Shown: one piece after another, positions 1-6,434 of the stretch
How positions within the stretch are numbered: the stretch's first letter is position 1
Layout: every line of letters starts with the position of its first letter
From: Clostridiales bacterium
GTDB taxonomy: Bacteria; Bacillota; Clostridia; Christensenellales; Borkfalkiaceae
NCBI GenBank assembly: GCA_021635425.1
Contig: JAJWOJ010000013.1
Location: forward strand, 1 to 16,617
Direction of reading: 5' to 3'
DNA length: 16,617 nucleotides
Program-made: the position numbers and the translations under genes
The notes under the pieces: generated by a model
Seen by the model: only the letters and a program-made list of their open reading frames with translations
Databases searched by the model: none
Told to the model about the DNA's origin: nothing

Positions 1-92
1 TGGATAATCAATCTTTTGAAGAGGCAAAGAAGATAATTTCTAAATTTATTATTAAGCGAAACGTTAAAAAATATTGGGAATCGATTAAATAA
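1..92 (+). CDS. C-terminal fragment of an upstream protein, unidentified
   Basis: An open frame enters from the left edge (first full codon at base 3) and ends at the TAA at 90-92. It gives 29 residues, lysine-rich and ending in YWESIK. The fragment is too short to identify; composition is compatible with a charged C-terminal helix. It lies about 110 bases upstream of the S10 promoter and is probably a separate transcription unit. No strong terminator is visible after it, so weak readthrough cannot be excluded. It could also be a chance open frame, since only 30 codons are visible. Confidence 0.45.
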   Translation, partial: DNQSFEEAKKIISKFIIKRNVKKYWESIK

Positions 93-201
93 AATATTGA
101 TTTTAATCAGCGTGGGTTGAGAACTTAAAGTCGGTTGTTTTTGCCGGGGTTTCGGGGATTTTTATTTTTTAAAAATTTTTTCGGGAAATGGCGAAAAACG
201 T
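93..201. other. Intergenic A/T-rich region upstream of the S10 promoter
   Basis: This stretch holds no gene. A small palindrome (TTGATTTTAATCAG, about 99-112) lies just after the upstream stop but lacks a T-tract. A/T tracts at about 157-182 sit roughly 55-80 bases before the predicted transcription start and could act as a distal UP-type element for RNA polymerase alpha; this is inference only. Confidence 0.4.
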
Positions 202-230
202 TTGACAAATTATTTTACATGGTGTATGAT
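202..230 (+). promoter_or_regulatory. Housekeeping sigma (SigA-type) promoter of the S10-spc-alpha operon
   Basis: A perfect TTGACA -35 hexamer (202-207) is followed after exactly 17 bases by TATGAT (225-230), one mismatch from the TATAAT -10 consensus. The expected start is near G236-G237. It is the best promoter seen in the window and stands before a run of 31 same-strand genes with mostly tiny gaps, so it probably drives the whole supercluster. Confidence 0.85.
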
Positions 231-284
231 ATGTAGGCTGTGTTAAATATGGGTTGAGACAGAAAGTTACTTAATCCACGCTTT

Positions 285-307
285 TTAACGGGAACCGGAC
301 CCGTTAA
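285..307 (+). promoter_or_regulatory. Leader hairpin I
   Basis: TTAACGGG (285-292) pairs perfectly with CCCGTTAA (300-307) around a 7-base loop AACCGGA. It lies ~50 bases after the predicted transcription start and has no T-tract, so it is not a terminator. It is a candidate protein-recognition or folding element of the leader. Confidence 0.6.
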
Positions 308-390
308 GTTATAAGTAGGAAGATAATTTCTGTTGACAATTGTGAGGGTTTAACCCTTGCGACTAACTGCGCTTACGGACGCGATAGAGG

Positions 391-428
391 TCACTTGCAA
401 ACACACAGCGGCGAGTGATTTTTTTATT
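391..428 (+). terminator. Intrinsic terminator (attenuator) in the S10 leader
   Basis: TCACTTGC (391-398) pairs with GCGAGTGA (411-418), giving 8 bp with one G-U and a 12-base loop; AGG at 388-390 can extend the stem by wobble pairs into the T-tract. Seven Ts follow (419-425), then ATT. This is a canonical Rho-independent terminator lying after the promoter and 63 bases before the first gene, so some transcripts should end here. An alternative fold uses the left arm: TTGCGACT (357-364) can pair with GGTC (389-392) and GCAA (397-400) across a 4-base bulge, which would prevent the terminator. That is the pattern expected of a regulated attenuator. Confidence 0.75.
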
Positions 429-490
429 GGATTCAGCGCGACACACACGGCAAAGTTGACAATATGTTAGTATAAAACGGAGGTAACAAA

Positions 491-790
491 ATGGCAGGTC
501 AGAAAATCAGAATCAAATTGGCTGCATACGATCACAAGATGGTTGATCAGGCAACCGAGAAGATTGTTGAAACAATGAAAAAAGCAGGAGCTAAGATAAG
601 CGGTCCTATCCCCCTTCCTACAGAGAAAGAGGTGGTAACTATTCTTCGTTCGCCCCACAAATATAAGGACAGCAGAGAACAGTTCGAAATCAGAACCCAC
701 AAGAGACTTATCGACATTTACTCCACCAACGCGAAGATCCTTGACAGCATTCATCTTCCCGCAGGCGTAGACGTAAAAATCAAGCTCTGA
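491..790 (+). CDS. rpsJ: 30S ribosomal protein S10 (uS10)
   Basis: Small-subunit head protein; in some bacteria it also acts as NusE in antitermination with NusB. The 99 residues match the usual length (about 100-103). The family signature is visible at residues 53-66 (RSPHKYKDSREQFE), followed by the conserved THKRLIDI segment, and the C-terminus is the short acidic/basic strand typical of the family. The ATG is 6 bases after GGAGGT (479-484). It is the first gene of the operon, downstream of the leader attenuator, and is followed after 53 bases by rplC. Because S10 itself can serve in antitermination, its place right after a terminator is suggestive but proves nothing. Confidence 0.98.
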   Translation: MAGQKIRIKLAAYDHKMVDQATEKIVETMKKAGAKISGPIPLPTEKEVVTILRSPHKYKDSREQFEIRTHKRLIDIYSTNAKILDSIHLPAGVDVKIKL

Positions 791-843
791 TTCAAATACA
801 GGTTAAAAGAATTTTTTAATATATTCGGAGGTGAACTTTATCT

Positions 844-1482
844 ATGAATAAAGCAATCATTGGAAAGAAATTGGGTATGACTCAGATCTTTTCCGCAGAC
901 GGAAAAGTAATCCCGGTCACAGTCGTCGAAGCAGGTCCTTGCCCCGTCGTTCAGATTAAGACAGTCGGCAATGACGGCTACGAAGCGGTTAAAGTCGGCT
1001 TCGGAAACGTAGACGAGAAGAGAGTGAACAAACCCGACGCGGGTCAGTTCAAGAAAGTAGGCGTTGCGCCCCTTAAGGTTCTGAAAGAATTCAGGCTCGA
1101 TAACGTAAGCGCGTATACCGTAGGTCAGGTGATCACCGTTGATACCTTCGCCGCAGGCGATAAGGTCGATGTTGTAGGTCTTACGAAAGGTCACGGTTTC
1201 TCGGGCGTTATCAAGAGATGGAATCAGCACAGACTTAAGATGACTCACGGTGTAGGCCCCGTTCACAGAGAAGTAGGTTCTATGGGAGCAAACAGCTCGC
1301 CGTCGAGAGTATTTAAGAACAAACACATGCCCGGACAGTACGGTAACGAAAGAGTGACAATTCAGAATCTTGAAATCGTCAAGGTCGACACCGCTCGTAA
1401 CGTACTTCTTATAAAGGGAGCTATCCCCGGACCCAAGGGCGGAATCATTACGGTTTCGAATACCGTAAAGAGCGGTAAATAA
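844..1482 (+). CDS. rplC: 50S ribosomal protein L3 (uL3)
   Basis: Binds 23S rRNA early in large-subunit assembly and reaches toward the peptidyl transferase centre. It has 212 residues, normal for the family. The N-terminus IIGKKLGMTQIF (residues 5-16) is the classic L3 opening, with KGHGFSGVIKR at 115-125 and the extended loop MTHGVGPVHREVGSMGANSS at 133-152 that contacts rRNA. The ATG follows CGGAGGTGA (826-834). The 53-base gap before it, the longest inside the S10 block, contains only A/T-rich sequence and this ribosome binding site. Confidence 0.98.
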   Translation: MNKAIIGKKLGMTQIFSADGKVIPVTVVEAGPCPVVQIKTVGNDGYEAVKVGFGNVDEKRVNKPDAGQFKKVGVAPLKVLKEFRLDNVSAYTVGQVITVDTFAAGDKVDVVGLTKGHGFSGVIKRWNQHRLKMTHGVGPVHREVGSMGANSSPSRVFKNKHMPGQYGNERVTIQNLEIVKVDTARNVLLIKGAIPGPKGGIITVSNTVKSGK

Positions 1483-1497
1483 GGAGCGTGAAAAACT

Positions 1498-2160
1498 ATG
1501 CCAAACGTTAAAGTTTATAATATGAAAGGACAGGAAGTAAGCACGAAAGAGCTTAGCAACTTGTTCGAAGCGGAATACAACGAGCCGCTCGTTCATCAGG
1601 CGGTTGTGACGAGACTTGCCAACATGCGCCAGGGAACAAAGGGAACGCTTACGAGAACGGAAGTTCGCGGCGGCGGCAGAAAGCCCTGGAGACAGAAGGG
1701 AACGGGTAACGCGAGACAGGGTTCTATAAGAGCTCCTCAGTGGATAAAGGGCGGCGTCGTCTTTGCGCCGAAGTCGAGAGATTTCAGCAAGAAGATGAAC
1801 AAATTCGCACGTCGCGGCGCGCTTTTGTCCGCTATCTCCAAAAGACTTGCGGATAACGATCTTTACGTTATCGACAATATCGCGGTTAAAGACGGAAAGA
1901 CCAAAGAAATGGTCGAGTTCATGAAGGCGTTCAAGTTTGAAAAAAGCGTTCTCATCGTTATGAGCGACAACGATTCGCTTGTAATAAGAGCGGCAAGAAA
2001 CATCGGAACTTTGCAGACCCTTCCCGTTAACGAACTCAACACTTACGACGTTGTTAAAAACAGCGTACTCGTTATGTCGGCAGACGCGGTTGACGCCGTT
2101 CAGGAGCTTTACGGTTCCATGTTCGACAACAATTTCGCAAATCAGGAGGTTGACGAATAA
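1498..2160 (+). CDS. rplD: 50S ribosomal protein L4 (uL4)
   Basis: An assembly initiator of the large subunit that lines the nascent peptide exit tunnel. It has 220 residues, slightly longer than the typical ~205 because of a short acidic C-terminal tail ending NQEVDE. The basic extended loop is clear: GGGRKPWRQKGTGNARQGS at about 58-76, then the KGGVVFAPKSRDF stretch. In gamma-proteobacteria L4 also represses its own operon through the S10 leader, making it the first candidate ligand for the attenuator upstream of rpsJ. The rplW start is only 3 bases after its stop. Confidence 0.97.
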   Translation: MPNVKVYNMKGQEVSTKELSNLFEAEYNEPLVHQAVVTRLANMRQGTKGTLTRTEVRGGGRKPWRQKGTGNARQGSIRAPQWIKGGVVFAPKSRDFSKKMNKFARRGALLSAISKRLADNDLYVIDNIAVKDGKTKEMVEFMKAFKFEKSVLIVMSDNDSLVIRAARNIGTLQTLPVNELNTYDVVKNSVLVMSADAVDAVQELYGSMFDNNFANQEVDE

Positions 2161-2163
2161 TTT

Positions 2164-2451
2164 ATGGAAAGAGATATCATTATTAAACCTATTCTTTCCG
2201 AGAAGAGTTATGAGACCATAAAGGATAAGAAATACACGTTTATGGTTGCGAAGGACGCCAATAAGACGGAAATCAAACTCGAAGTTGAAAGAAAGTTCGA
2301 CGTACAGGTCGAAAAAGTTAACACGATGAACTGCCACGGCAAACTTAAGAGAATGGGCAGATCGCAGGGTTACGCTCCCGACTATAAAAAGGCAGTCGTA
2401 ACGCTTAAGAAAGACAGCAAGGGCATCAAGTTCTTTGAGTCGTTACAATAA
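2164..2451 (+). CDS. rplW: 50S ribosomal protein L23 (uL23)
   Basis: Sits at the exit-tunnel rim and docks trigger factor and the signal recognition particle. It has 95 residues, normal length. The N-terminus DIIIKPILSEKSY (residues 4-16) is the family signature, followed by KYTFMVAKDANKTEIK and the loop with GKLKRMGRSQGYAPDYKKA. The best ribosome binding site, AGGAGG at 2144-2149, lies within the end of rplD and about 14 bases from the ATG, so translation is probably coupled to rplD. Confidence 0.97.
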   Translation: MERDIIIKPILSEKSYETIKDKKYTFMVAKDANKTEIKLEVERKFDVQVEKVNTMNCHGKLKRMGRSQGYAPDYKKAVVTLKKDSKGIKFFESLQ

Positions 2452-2471
2452 TAATACGGAGGATCTGAATT

Positions 2472-3299
2472 ATGGGAATTAAGAGATATAAACCGACTTC
2501 CCCGGCTCGTCGTTTTATGACGGTTTCGACGTTTGAAGAGATCACCTGCACGAAGCCCGAAAGATCTTTGCTTGAAGATCAGAGACACACTGCAGGCAGA
2601 AATGCTCAGGGAAGAATAACCGTTCGTCATCACGGCGGCGGAAACAAGAGAAAATATCGTATCATCGATTTCAGGAGAAATAAAGACGGAATCGAAGCAG
2701 TCGTCAAGACTATCGAATACGATCCCAACAGAACGGCAAACATCGCCCTTCTCGTTTATAAGGACGGAGAAAAGAGATACATTCTCGCACCTCTCGGTCT
2801 TAACGTAGGCGACAAGCTCGTTTCGGGAAAAGACGCGGATATCAAGGTAGGCAATGCGCTTCCTCTCGAATTCATCCCCGTCGGTACGATGATTCACAAC
2901 ATCGAGCTTCAGCCCGGCAAGGGCGGTCAGATCGCGAGAAGCGCGGGTATGGCCGCACAGCTCATGGCGAGAGACGGCGGAATGGCTACTCTCAAAATGC
3001 CGAGCGGAGAAATGAGATACGTTTCAATCAAATGCAAAGCGACCATCGGACAGGTCGGCAACCTCGATCACGAGATCGTAAGAGTAGGTAAAGCAGGTAA
3101 GACCAGACATATGGGTATCAGACCTACCGTAAGAGGTGCCGTCATGAACCCGTGCGATCACCCGCACGGCGGTGGTGAAGGTAAGGCTCCCGTCGGACAC
3201 GCAGGCCCGCTTACTCCCTGGGGTAAACCGGCTCTCGGCTACAAGACGAGAAAGAAGAAGAATAAGACTGACAAGTTTATTCTTAAGAGAGTTAACTGA
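2472..3299 (+). CDS. rplB: 50S ribosomal protein L2 (uL2)
   Basis: One of the most conserved ribosomal proteins; needed for subunit association and peptidyl transferase activity. It has 275 residues, normal. Visible motifs are RRFMTVSTFEEI near residue 13, GRITVRHHGGGNKRKYR (47-63), and the C-terminal MNPCDHPHGGGEGKAP (225-240). The histidine H230 corresponds to the functionally critical His229 of E. coli L2. The protein ends in the usual basic tail (KTRKKKNKTDKFILKR). GGAGG at 2459-2463 precedes the ATG. Confidence 0.98.
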   Translation: MGIKRYKPTSPARRFMTVSTFEEITCTKPERSLLEDQRHTAGRNAQGRITVRHHGGGNKRKYRIIDFRRNKDGIEAVVKTIEYDPNRTANIALLVYKDGEKRYILAPLGLNVGDKLVSGKDADIKVGNALPLEFIPVGTMIHNIELQPGKGGQIARSAGMAAQLMARDGGMATLKMPSGEMRYVSIKCKATIGQVGNLDHEIVRVGKAGKTRHMGIRPTVRGAVMNPCDHPHGGGEGKAPVGHAGPLTPWGKPALGYKTRKKKNKTDKFILKRVN

Positions 3300-3314
3300 G
3301 GAGGTTAGAGCAGT

Positions 3315-3590
3315 ATGAGCAGAAGTGTTAAGAAAGGACCTTACGTTCAGGAAGTATTACTTAAAAGAGTAGAGGCTTTAAACGCCGAGAACAAGAAATC
3401 CGTTTTAAAGACCTGGTCGAGAAGTTCGACGATTTTCCCTCAGATGGTCGGTCATACGATAGCCGTATACGACGGCAGAAAGCACGTTCCCGTATATATT
3501 ACGGAGGACATGGTAGGATGCAAGCTCGGCGAGTTCGCTCCCACCAGAACTTTCAAAGGCCACGCGGGATCGAAAACTACGGGTAAATAA
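3315..3590 (+). CDS. rpsS: 30S ribosomal protein S19 (uS19)
   Basis: A head protein of the small subunit, in contact with S13 and near the A-site tRNA. It has 91 residues, normal. It opens with MSRSVKKGPYVQE and carries the signature WSRSSTIFPQMVGHTIAVYD (34-53) and the C-terminal GEFAPTRTFKGHAG. The ATG follows GAGGAGG at the end of the short 15-base gap after rplB. Confidence 0.98.
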   Translation: MSRSVKKGPYVQEVLLKRVEALNAENKKSVLKTWSRSSTIFPQMVGHTIAVYDGRKHVPVYITEDMVGCKLGEFAPTRTFKGHAGSKTTGK

Positions 3591-3608
3591 GAGAGGAGGT
3601 AGAGAATA

Positions 3609-4007
3609 ATGGCTACAAACGCTAGAGAAAGAAAAAAGAAGTACGTTGCCGACGCGAAAGCGGAAGCGAGTGTTTCGGCAACTGCGAAATATATCAGAAT
3701 ATCTCCTTACAAGATCAGACCCGTTCTCGATCTTATAAGAGGCAAAAAGGTAACGGAAGCGACGGCAATGCTTGAAAACATTCCCAAGGCAGGATCGGAG
3801 CCTATCAAAAAGGTTCTCCTTTCCGCGGCTGCAAACGCAGAGCATAACAAGGGATATGACAGAAACGAGCTTTACGTAAAAGCGTGCTACGCGGATCAGG
3901 GCCCCACGCTTAAGAGAATGCAGCCCATGGCTCACGGAAGAGGATTCCGTATCTTGAAAAGAACGAGCCATATTACGGTCGTAGTTGACAACGCTAAGGC
4001 GGAATAA
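3609..4007 (+). CDS. rplV: 50S ribosomal protein L22 (uL22), N-terminally extended
   Basis: An exit-tunnel protein whose long beta-hairpin reaches the tunnel constriction; its tip is a known site of macrolide-resistance mutations. It has 132 residues against a usual ~110. The core starts near residue 24 (SATAKYIRISPYKIRPVLDL) and includes VLLSAAANAEHN (69-80) and the hairpin segment LKRMQPMAHGRGFRILKRTS (101-120). The extra ~23 N-terminal residues are charged (RERKKKYVADAKAEA). The ATG at 3609 has a strong AGAGGAGGT binding site, and no better-placed internal start is seen, so the extension appears genuine. Confidence 0.96.
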   Translation: MATNARERKKKYVADAKAEASVSATAKYIRISPYKIRPVLDLIRGKKVTEATAMLENIPKAGSEPIKKVLLSAAANAEHNKGYDRNELYVKACYADQGPTLKRMQPMAHGRGFRILKRTSHITVVVDNAKAE

Positions 4008-4019
4008 CAGGAGGACGTT

Positions 4020-4682
4020 ATGGGACAGAAAGTTAATCCACACGGTTTAAGAGTAGGAGTAATCAAAGGTTGGGATACTCAGTGGTATGCCGACAAGAAA
4101 GATTTCGGCGCATTCCTTAAAGAAGACTACGATATAAGAGAATTCATAAAGAATACTTATTATGCTTCGGCGATTTCCAAAGTCGCTATCGAGAGAGCCG
4201 CAGGCAGAATCGCCATCACGATTTACACGGCTCGTCCGGGCGTTCTGATCGGAAAAGCGGGCGCAGGAATCGAAGTAATCAAAAAACAGCTTGCAAAAGT
4301 AACGAAGGGCAAACAGGTTTCGGTCAACATCATCGAAGTAAGAAAGCCCGACTGCGACGCGCAGCTCGTTGCGGAGTCCATCGCGGCTCAGCTCGAAAAG
4401 AGAGCGTCGTTCAGAAGATGCATGAAGCAGGCTATCGGAAAGTCCATGAGAATGGGCGTTAAGGGTATAAAAGTCATGGTAAGCGGACGTCTTGACGGTG
4501 CGGAAATCGCAAGATGCGAGCAGTATCACGACGGTTCCATTCCTCTTCAGACGCTTCGCGCGGACATCGATTACGGCGTTGCTACCGCACACACCACTTT
4601 CGGTGCGATCGGTATCAAAGTCTGGATCTACAACGGCGAAGTTCTGGGAGAAGCTAAGAGAACCGAAGGAGGCAAAGCTTAA
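4020..4682 (+). CDS. rpsC: 30S ribosomal protein S3 (uS3)
   Basis: A small-subunit protein at the mRNA entry channel, involved in helicase activity on incoming mRNA. It has 220 residues, normal. It begins MGQKVNPHGLRVG and has a type II KH domain with the GxxG loop at 78-81 (IGKAG). The C-terminal domain is recognised by SGRLDGAEIAR followed by the TLRADIDYG and TFGAIGIKVWIYNGE segments. The ATG follows CAGGAGG (4008-4014). The gap to rplP is 2 bases. Confidence 0.98.
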   Translation: MGQKVNPHGLRVGVIKGWDTQWYADKKDFGAFLKEDYDIREFIKNTYYASAISKVAIERAAGRIAITIYTARPGVLIGKAGAGIEVIKKQLAKVTKGKQVSVNIIEVRKPDCDAQLVAESIAAQLEKRASFRRCMKQAIGKSMRMGVKGIKVMVSGRLDGAEIARCEQYHDGSIPLQTLRADIDYGVATAHTTFGAIGIKVWIYNGEVLGEAKRTEGGKA

Positions 4683-4684
4683 TT

Positions 4685-5116
4685 ATGTTGATGCCAAAAA
4701 GAGTTAAGAGAAGAGCGCAGCACCGCGGCAGAATGACGGGTAAGGTTACCAAAGGTAACAAGATCGCATACGGCGATTTCGCACTCGTTGCCGAAGGTTC
4801 GGCGTGGGTTACTTCGAATCAGATCGAAGCAGCCAGAATAGCAATGACCAGATTCGTTAAGCGTGGCGGACAGGTTTGGATAGATATATTCCCTCACAAA
4901 CCTATCAGCAAAAAGCCCGCAGGCACGAGAATGGGTTCAGGAAAAGGCGGCGTAGAGTATTGGGCGGCGGTTGTTAAACCGGGCAGAGTACTCTTCGAAA
5001 TGGCGGGAGTTTCCGAAGCCGACGCAAGAGAGGCTATGAGACTCGCAGGCTACAAACTTCCCATCAAAACGAAGTTCGTAGTTAAAGAAAAAACTACAGA
5101 AGGAGTTGAAGGTTAA
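4685..5116 (+). CDS. rplP: 50S ribosomal protein L16 (uL16)
   Basis: A late-assembling large-subunit protein close to the A-site tRNA. It has 143 residues, normal for the family (137-144). The start MLMPKRVKRRAQHRGRM and the central segment RMGSGKGGVEYWAAVVKPG (about 80-98) are characteristic. Of the two nearby ATGs (4685 and 4691), the first gives the conserved MLMPK start. Its ribosome binding site AAGGAGG (4665-4671) lies inside the end of rpsC, indicating translational coupling. Confidence 0.97.
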   Translation: MLMPKRVKRRAQHRGRMTGKVTKGNKIAYGDFALVAEGSAWVTSNQIEAARIAMTRFVKRGGQVWIDIFPHKPISKKPAGTRMGSGKGGVEYWAAVVKPGRVLFEMAGVSEADAREAMRLAGYKLPIKTKFVVKEKTTEGVEG

Positions 5117-5118
5117 TC

Positions 5119-5319
5119 ATGAAAGCGCAAGATATTCACGGAATGACGAGCGATGAGTTGCAGGTAAAGCTTGCAGAGCTCAAAGACGAACTTTTTAACC
5201 TTCGTTTCCGCCACGCAGTAAACGAACTCGAAAATCCCAACGTTATCAATTCCACGAAGAAAGATATCGCAAGGATCAAAACGGAAATACGTGCCAGAGA
5301 ACTTAAGGCTAACGTATAA
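5119..5319 (+). CDS. rpmC: 50S ribosomal protein L29 (uL29)
   Basis: A small two-helix protein near the exit tunnel. It has 66 residues, normal. The helical pattern ELQVKLAELKDELFNLRFRH and the second helix with NSTKKDIARIKTEIRARE match the family. It begins 2 bases after rplP stops, with a GGAG site inside the rplP end, and is probably coupled to it. Confidence 0.96.
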   Translation: MKAQDIHGMTSDELQVKLAELKDELFNLRFRHAVNELENPNVINSTKKDIARIKTEIRARELKANV

Positions 5320-5334
5320 CGCGGAGGAGAGAAG

Positions 5335-5589
5335 ATGGAAAGAAATTTAAGAAAAGAGAGAGTCGGATTAGTTGTATCCGACAAGATGGATAAGACGGTC
5401 GTGGTAAGCGTCGAACTCAAAGCAACTCATCCGCTTTACAAAAAGACAATCACCACAACCAAGAAATACAAAGCGCACGACGAAGAAAACGTATGCGGCG
5501 TAGGCGATAAGGTCAGAATAGTCGAGACCAGAAAGCTTTCCAAAGACAAGAACTGGAGAGTTGCCGAAATAATCGAAAAGGCTAAATAA
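5335..5589 (+). CDS. rpsQ: 30S ribosomal protein S17 (uS17)
   Basis: An OB-fold protein that binds 16S rRNA early in small-subunit assembly. It has 84 residues, normal. It begins RNLRKERVGLVVSDKMDKTV with the HPLYKKTITTTKKYKAHDE segment (31-49) and CGVGDKVRIVETRKLSKDK (54-72). It is the last gene of the S10 block; 18 bases with GGAGGA separate it from rplN, so there is no boundary between the S10 and spc blocks here. Confidence 0.97.
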   Translation: MERNLRKERVGLVVSDKMDKTVVVSVELKATHPLYKKTITTTKKYKAHDEENVCGVGDKVRIVETRKLSKDKNWRVAEIIEKAK

Positions 5590-5607
5590 TTAAAGGAGGA
5601 GCAAACA

Positions 5608-5976
5608 ATGATACAACCACAGACCAGATTAAAAGTTGCGGATAACTCGGGCGCGAAAGAAATCATGTGCATAAGAGTTCTCGGCGGATCGTTCAGAAAA
5701 TGTGGCAACATCGGCGACGTAATCGTTGCCAGCGTCAAAACTGCGACTCCGGGCGGAGCCGTCAAAAAGGGCGACGTTGTTAAAGCCGTAATCGTAAGAA
5801 GCTCGAAAGGACTCAGACGTCCCGACGGAACGCATATTAAATTCGACGACAATGCGGCGGTAATAATCGACAATCAGAAGCAGCCGAGAGGAACGCGTAT
5901 CTTCGGACCCGTTGCTCGTGAGCTTCGTGAGAAAGATTATATGAAAATCATATCGCTCGCACCGGAAGTGCTGTAA
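5608..5976 (+). CDS. rplN: 50S ribosomal protein L14 (uL14)
   Basis: A large-subunit protein at the interface with the small subunit and the docking site of the silencing factor RsfS. It has 122 residues, exactly the common length. It starts MIQPQTRLKVADNSGAKEI and contains GDVVKAVIVRSSKGLRRPDG (55-74) and the C-terminal segment RGTRIFGPVARELREKDYMK. It opens the spc block, in the family's usual order before rplX. Confidence 0.98.
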   Translation: MIQPQTRLKVADNSGAKEIMCIRVLGGSFRKCGNIGDVIVASVKTATPGGAVKKGDVVKAVIVRSSKGLRRPDGTHIKFDDNAAVIIDNQKQPRGTRIFGPVARELREKDYMKIISLAPEVL

Positions 5977-5988
5977 GGAGATCGGACT

Positions 5989-6423
5989 ATGAAGATTAAA
6001 AAGAATGATACCGTATATGTAGTTACCGGTAAAGATAAGAAGGCTACGGGAAAGGTTATCTCCGTAGACACCGAAGCGAACAAGATCAAAGTCGAAGGCG
6101 TTTGCGTTCAGACGAAGCATCAGAAAGCGAGAAGAGCAAACGAAACGAGCGGAATCGTAAACGTTACGGGTTCTATCGACGCTTCCAACGTTTTGGTCGT
6201 ATGCCCCGCTTGCGGAAAGAATACGAGAGTAGGTTACAGCATCGTAGGCGACAAGAAGATCAGAGTGTGCAAGAAGTGCGGAAAGCCGCTTGACGTAAAG
6301 GCAGAAGCCAAGAAAGCGGCAAAAGCAGCTGCAAAGACGACGAAAAAGTCTGCGGCAAAAGACGACGCGGCACCCAAAAAGACCAGAAAAACCGCAGCAA
6401 AAAAAGCGGATAAAGCCGAATAA
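5989..6423 (+). CDS. rplX: 50S ribosomal protein L24 (uL24) with zinc ribbon and Ala/Lys-rich tail
   Basis: An assembly initiator of the large subunit near the exit tunnel. The KOW motif is at residues 1-28 (KKNDTVYVVTGKDKKATGKV). It has 144 residues against ~103-110 normally. Two features explain this. Residues 70-97 carry C72-x2-C75 and C94-x2-C97, a likely zinc ribbon, as in some other bacterial L24 proteins. Residues ~103-144 form a low-complexity tail of alanine, lysine, threonine and a few aspartates, resembling histone H1-like tails. The tail is in frame, without a stop, and followed by a normal rplE. It probably lies disordered at the ribosome surface and contacts rRNA; that function is inference. 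Confidence 0.96.
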   Translation: MKIKKNDTVYVVTGKDKKATGKVISVDTEANKIKVEGVCVQTKHQKARRANETSGIVNVTGSIDASNVLVVCPACGKNTRVGYSIVGDKKIRVCKKCGKPLDVKAEAKKAAKAAAKTTKKSAAKDDAAPKKTRKTAAKKADKAE

Positions 6424-6434
6424 GGAGAAATAAA

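Larger units (their letters stand above)
237..490 (+). promoter_or_regulatory. Long structured 5' leader of the S10 operon
   Basis: About 250 untranslated bases separate the predicted start from the rpsJ ATG. The leader contains a perfect 8-bp hairpin (285-307), a small AGGGT/ACCCT hairpin (345-357), a possible alternative pairing of 357-364 with 389-392 plus 397-400, and an intrinsic-terminator structure (391-425). No upstream ORF with a ribosome binding site is evident. In gamma-proteobacteria the S10 leader is the target of autogenous control by L4, partly through transcription termination. The architecture here is similar in principle, but the ligand is unknown and the sequence is not recognisably the enterobacterial leader. 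Confidence 0.65.

Noticed and set aside
333..361. Second promoter from TTGACA at 333
   Set aside because: No -10-like hexamer occurs 16-18 bases downstream.
456..476. Promoter from TTGACA at 456 with TATAAA at 471
   Set aside because: The spacing is only 9 bases, too short for a sigma-type promoter.
838..2337. Long minus-strand open frame (~500 codons) opposite rplC, rplD and rplW
   Set aside because: It is antisense to three certain ribosomal protein genes, shows no family features, and follows from codon bias in those genes. The same applies to the other long antisense frames along the window.
6295..6423. Frameshift or fusion as the source of the L24 tail
   Set aside because: The frame runs cleanly to its stop 11 bases before rplE, with a normal ribosome binding site for rplE, and base composition is like the neighbours.
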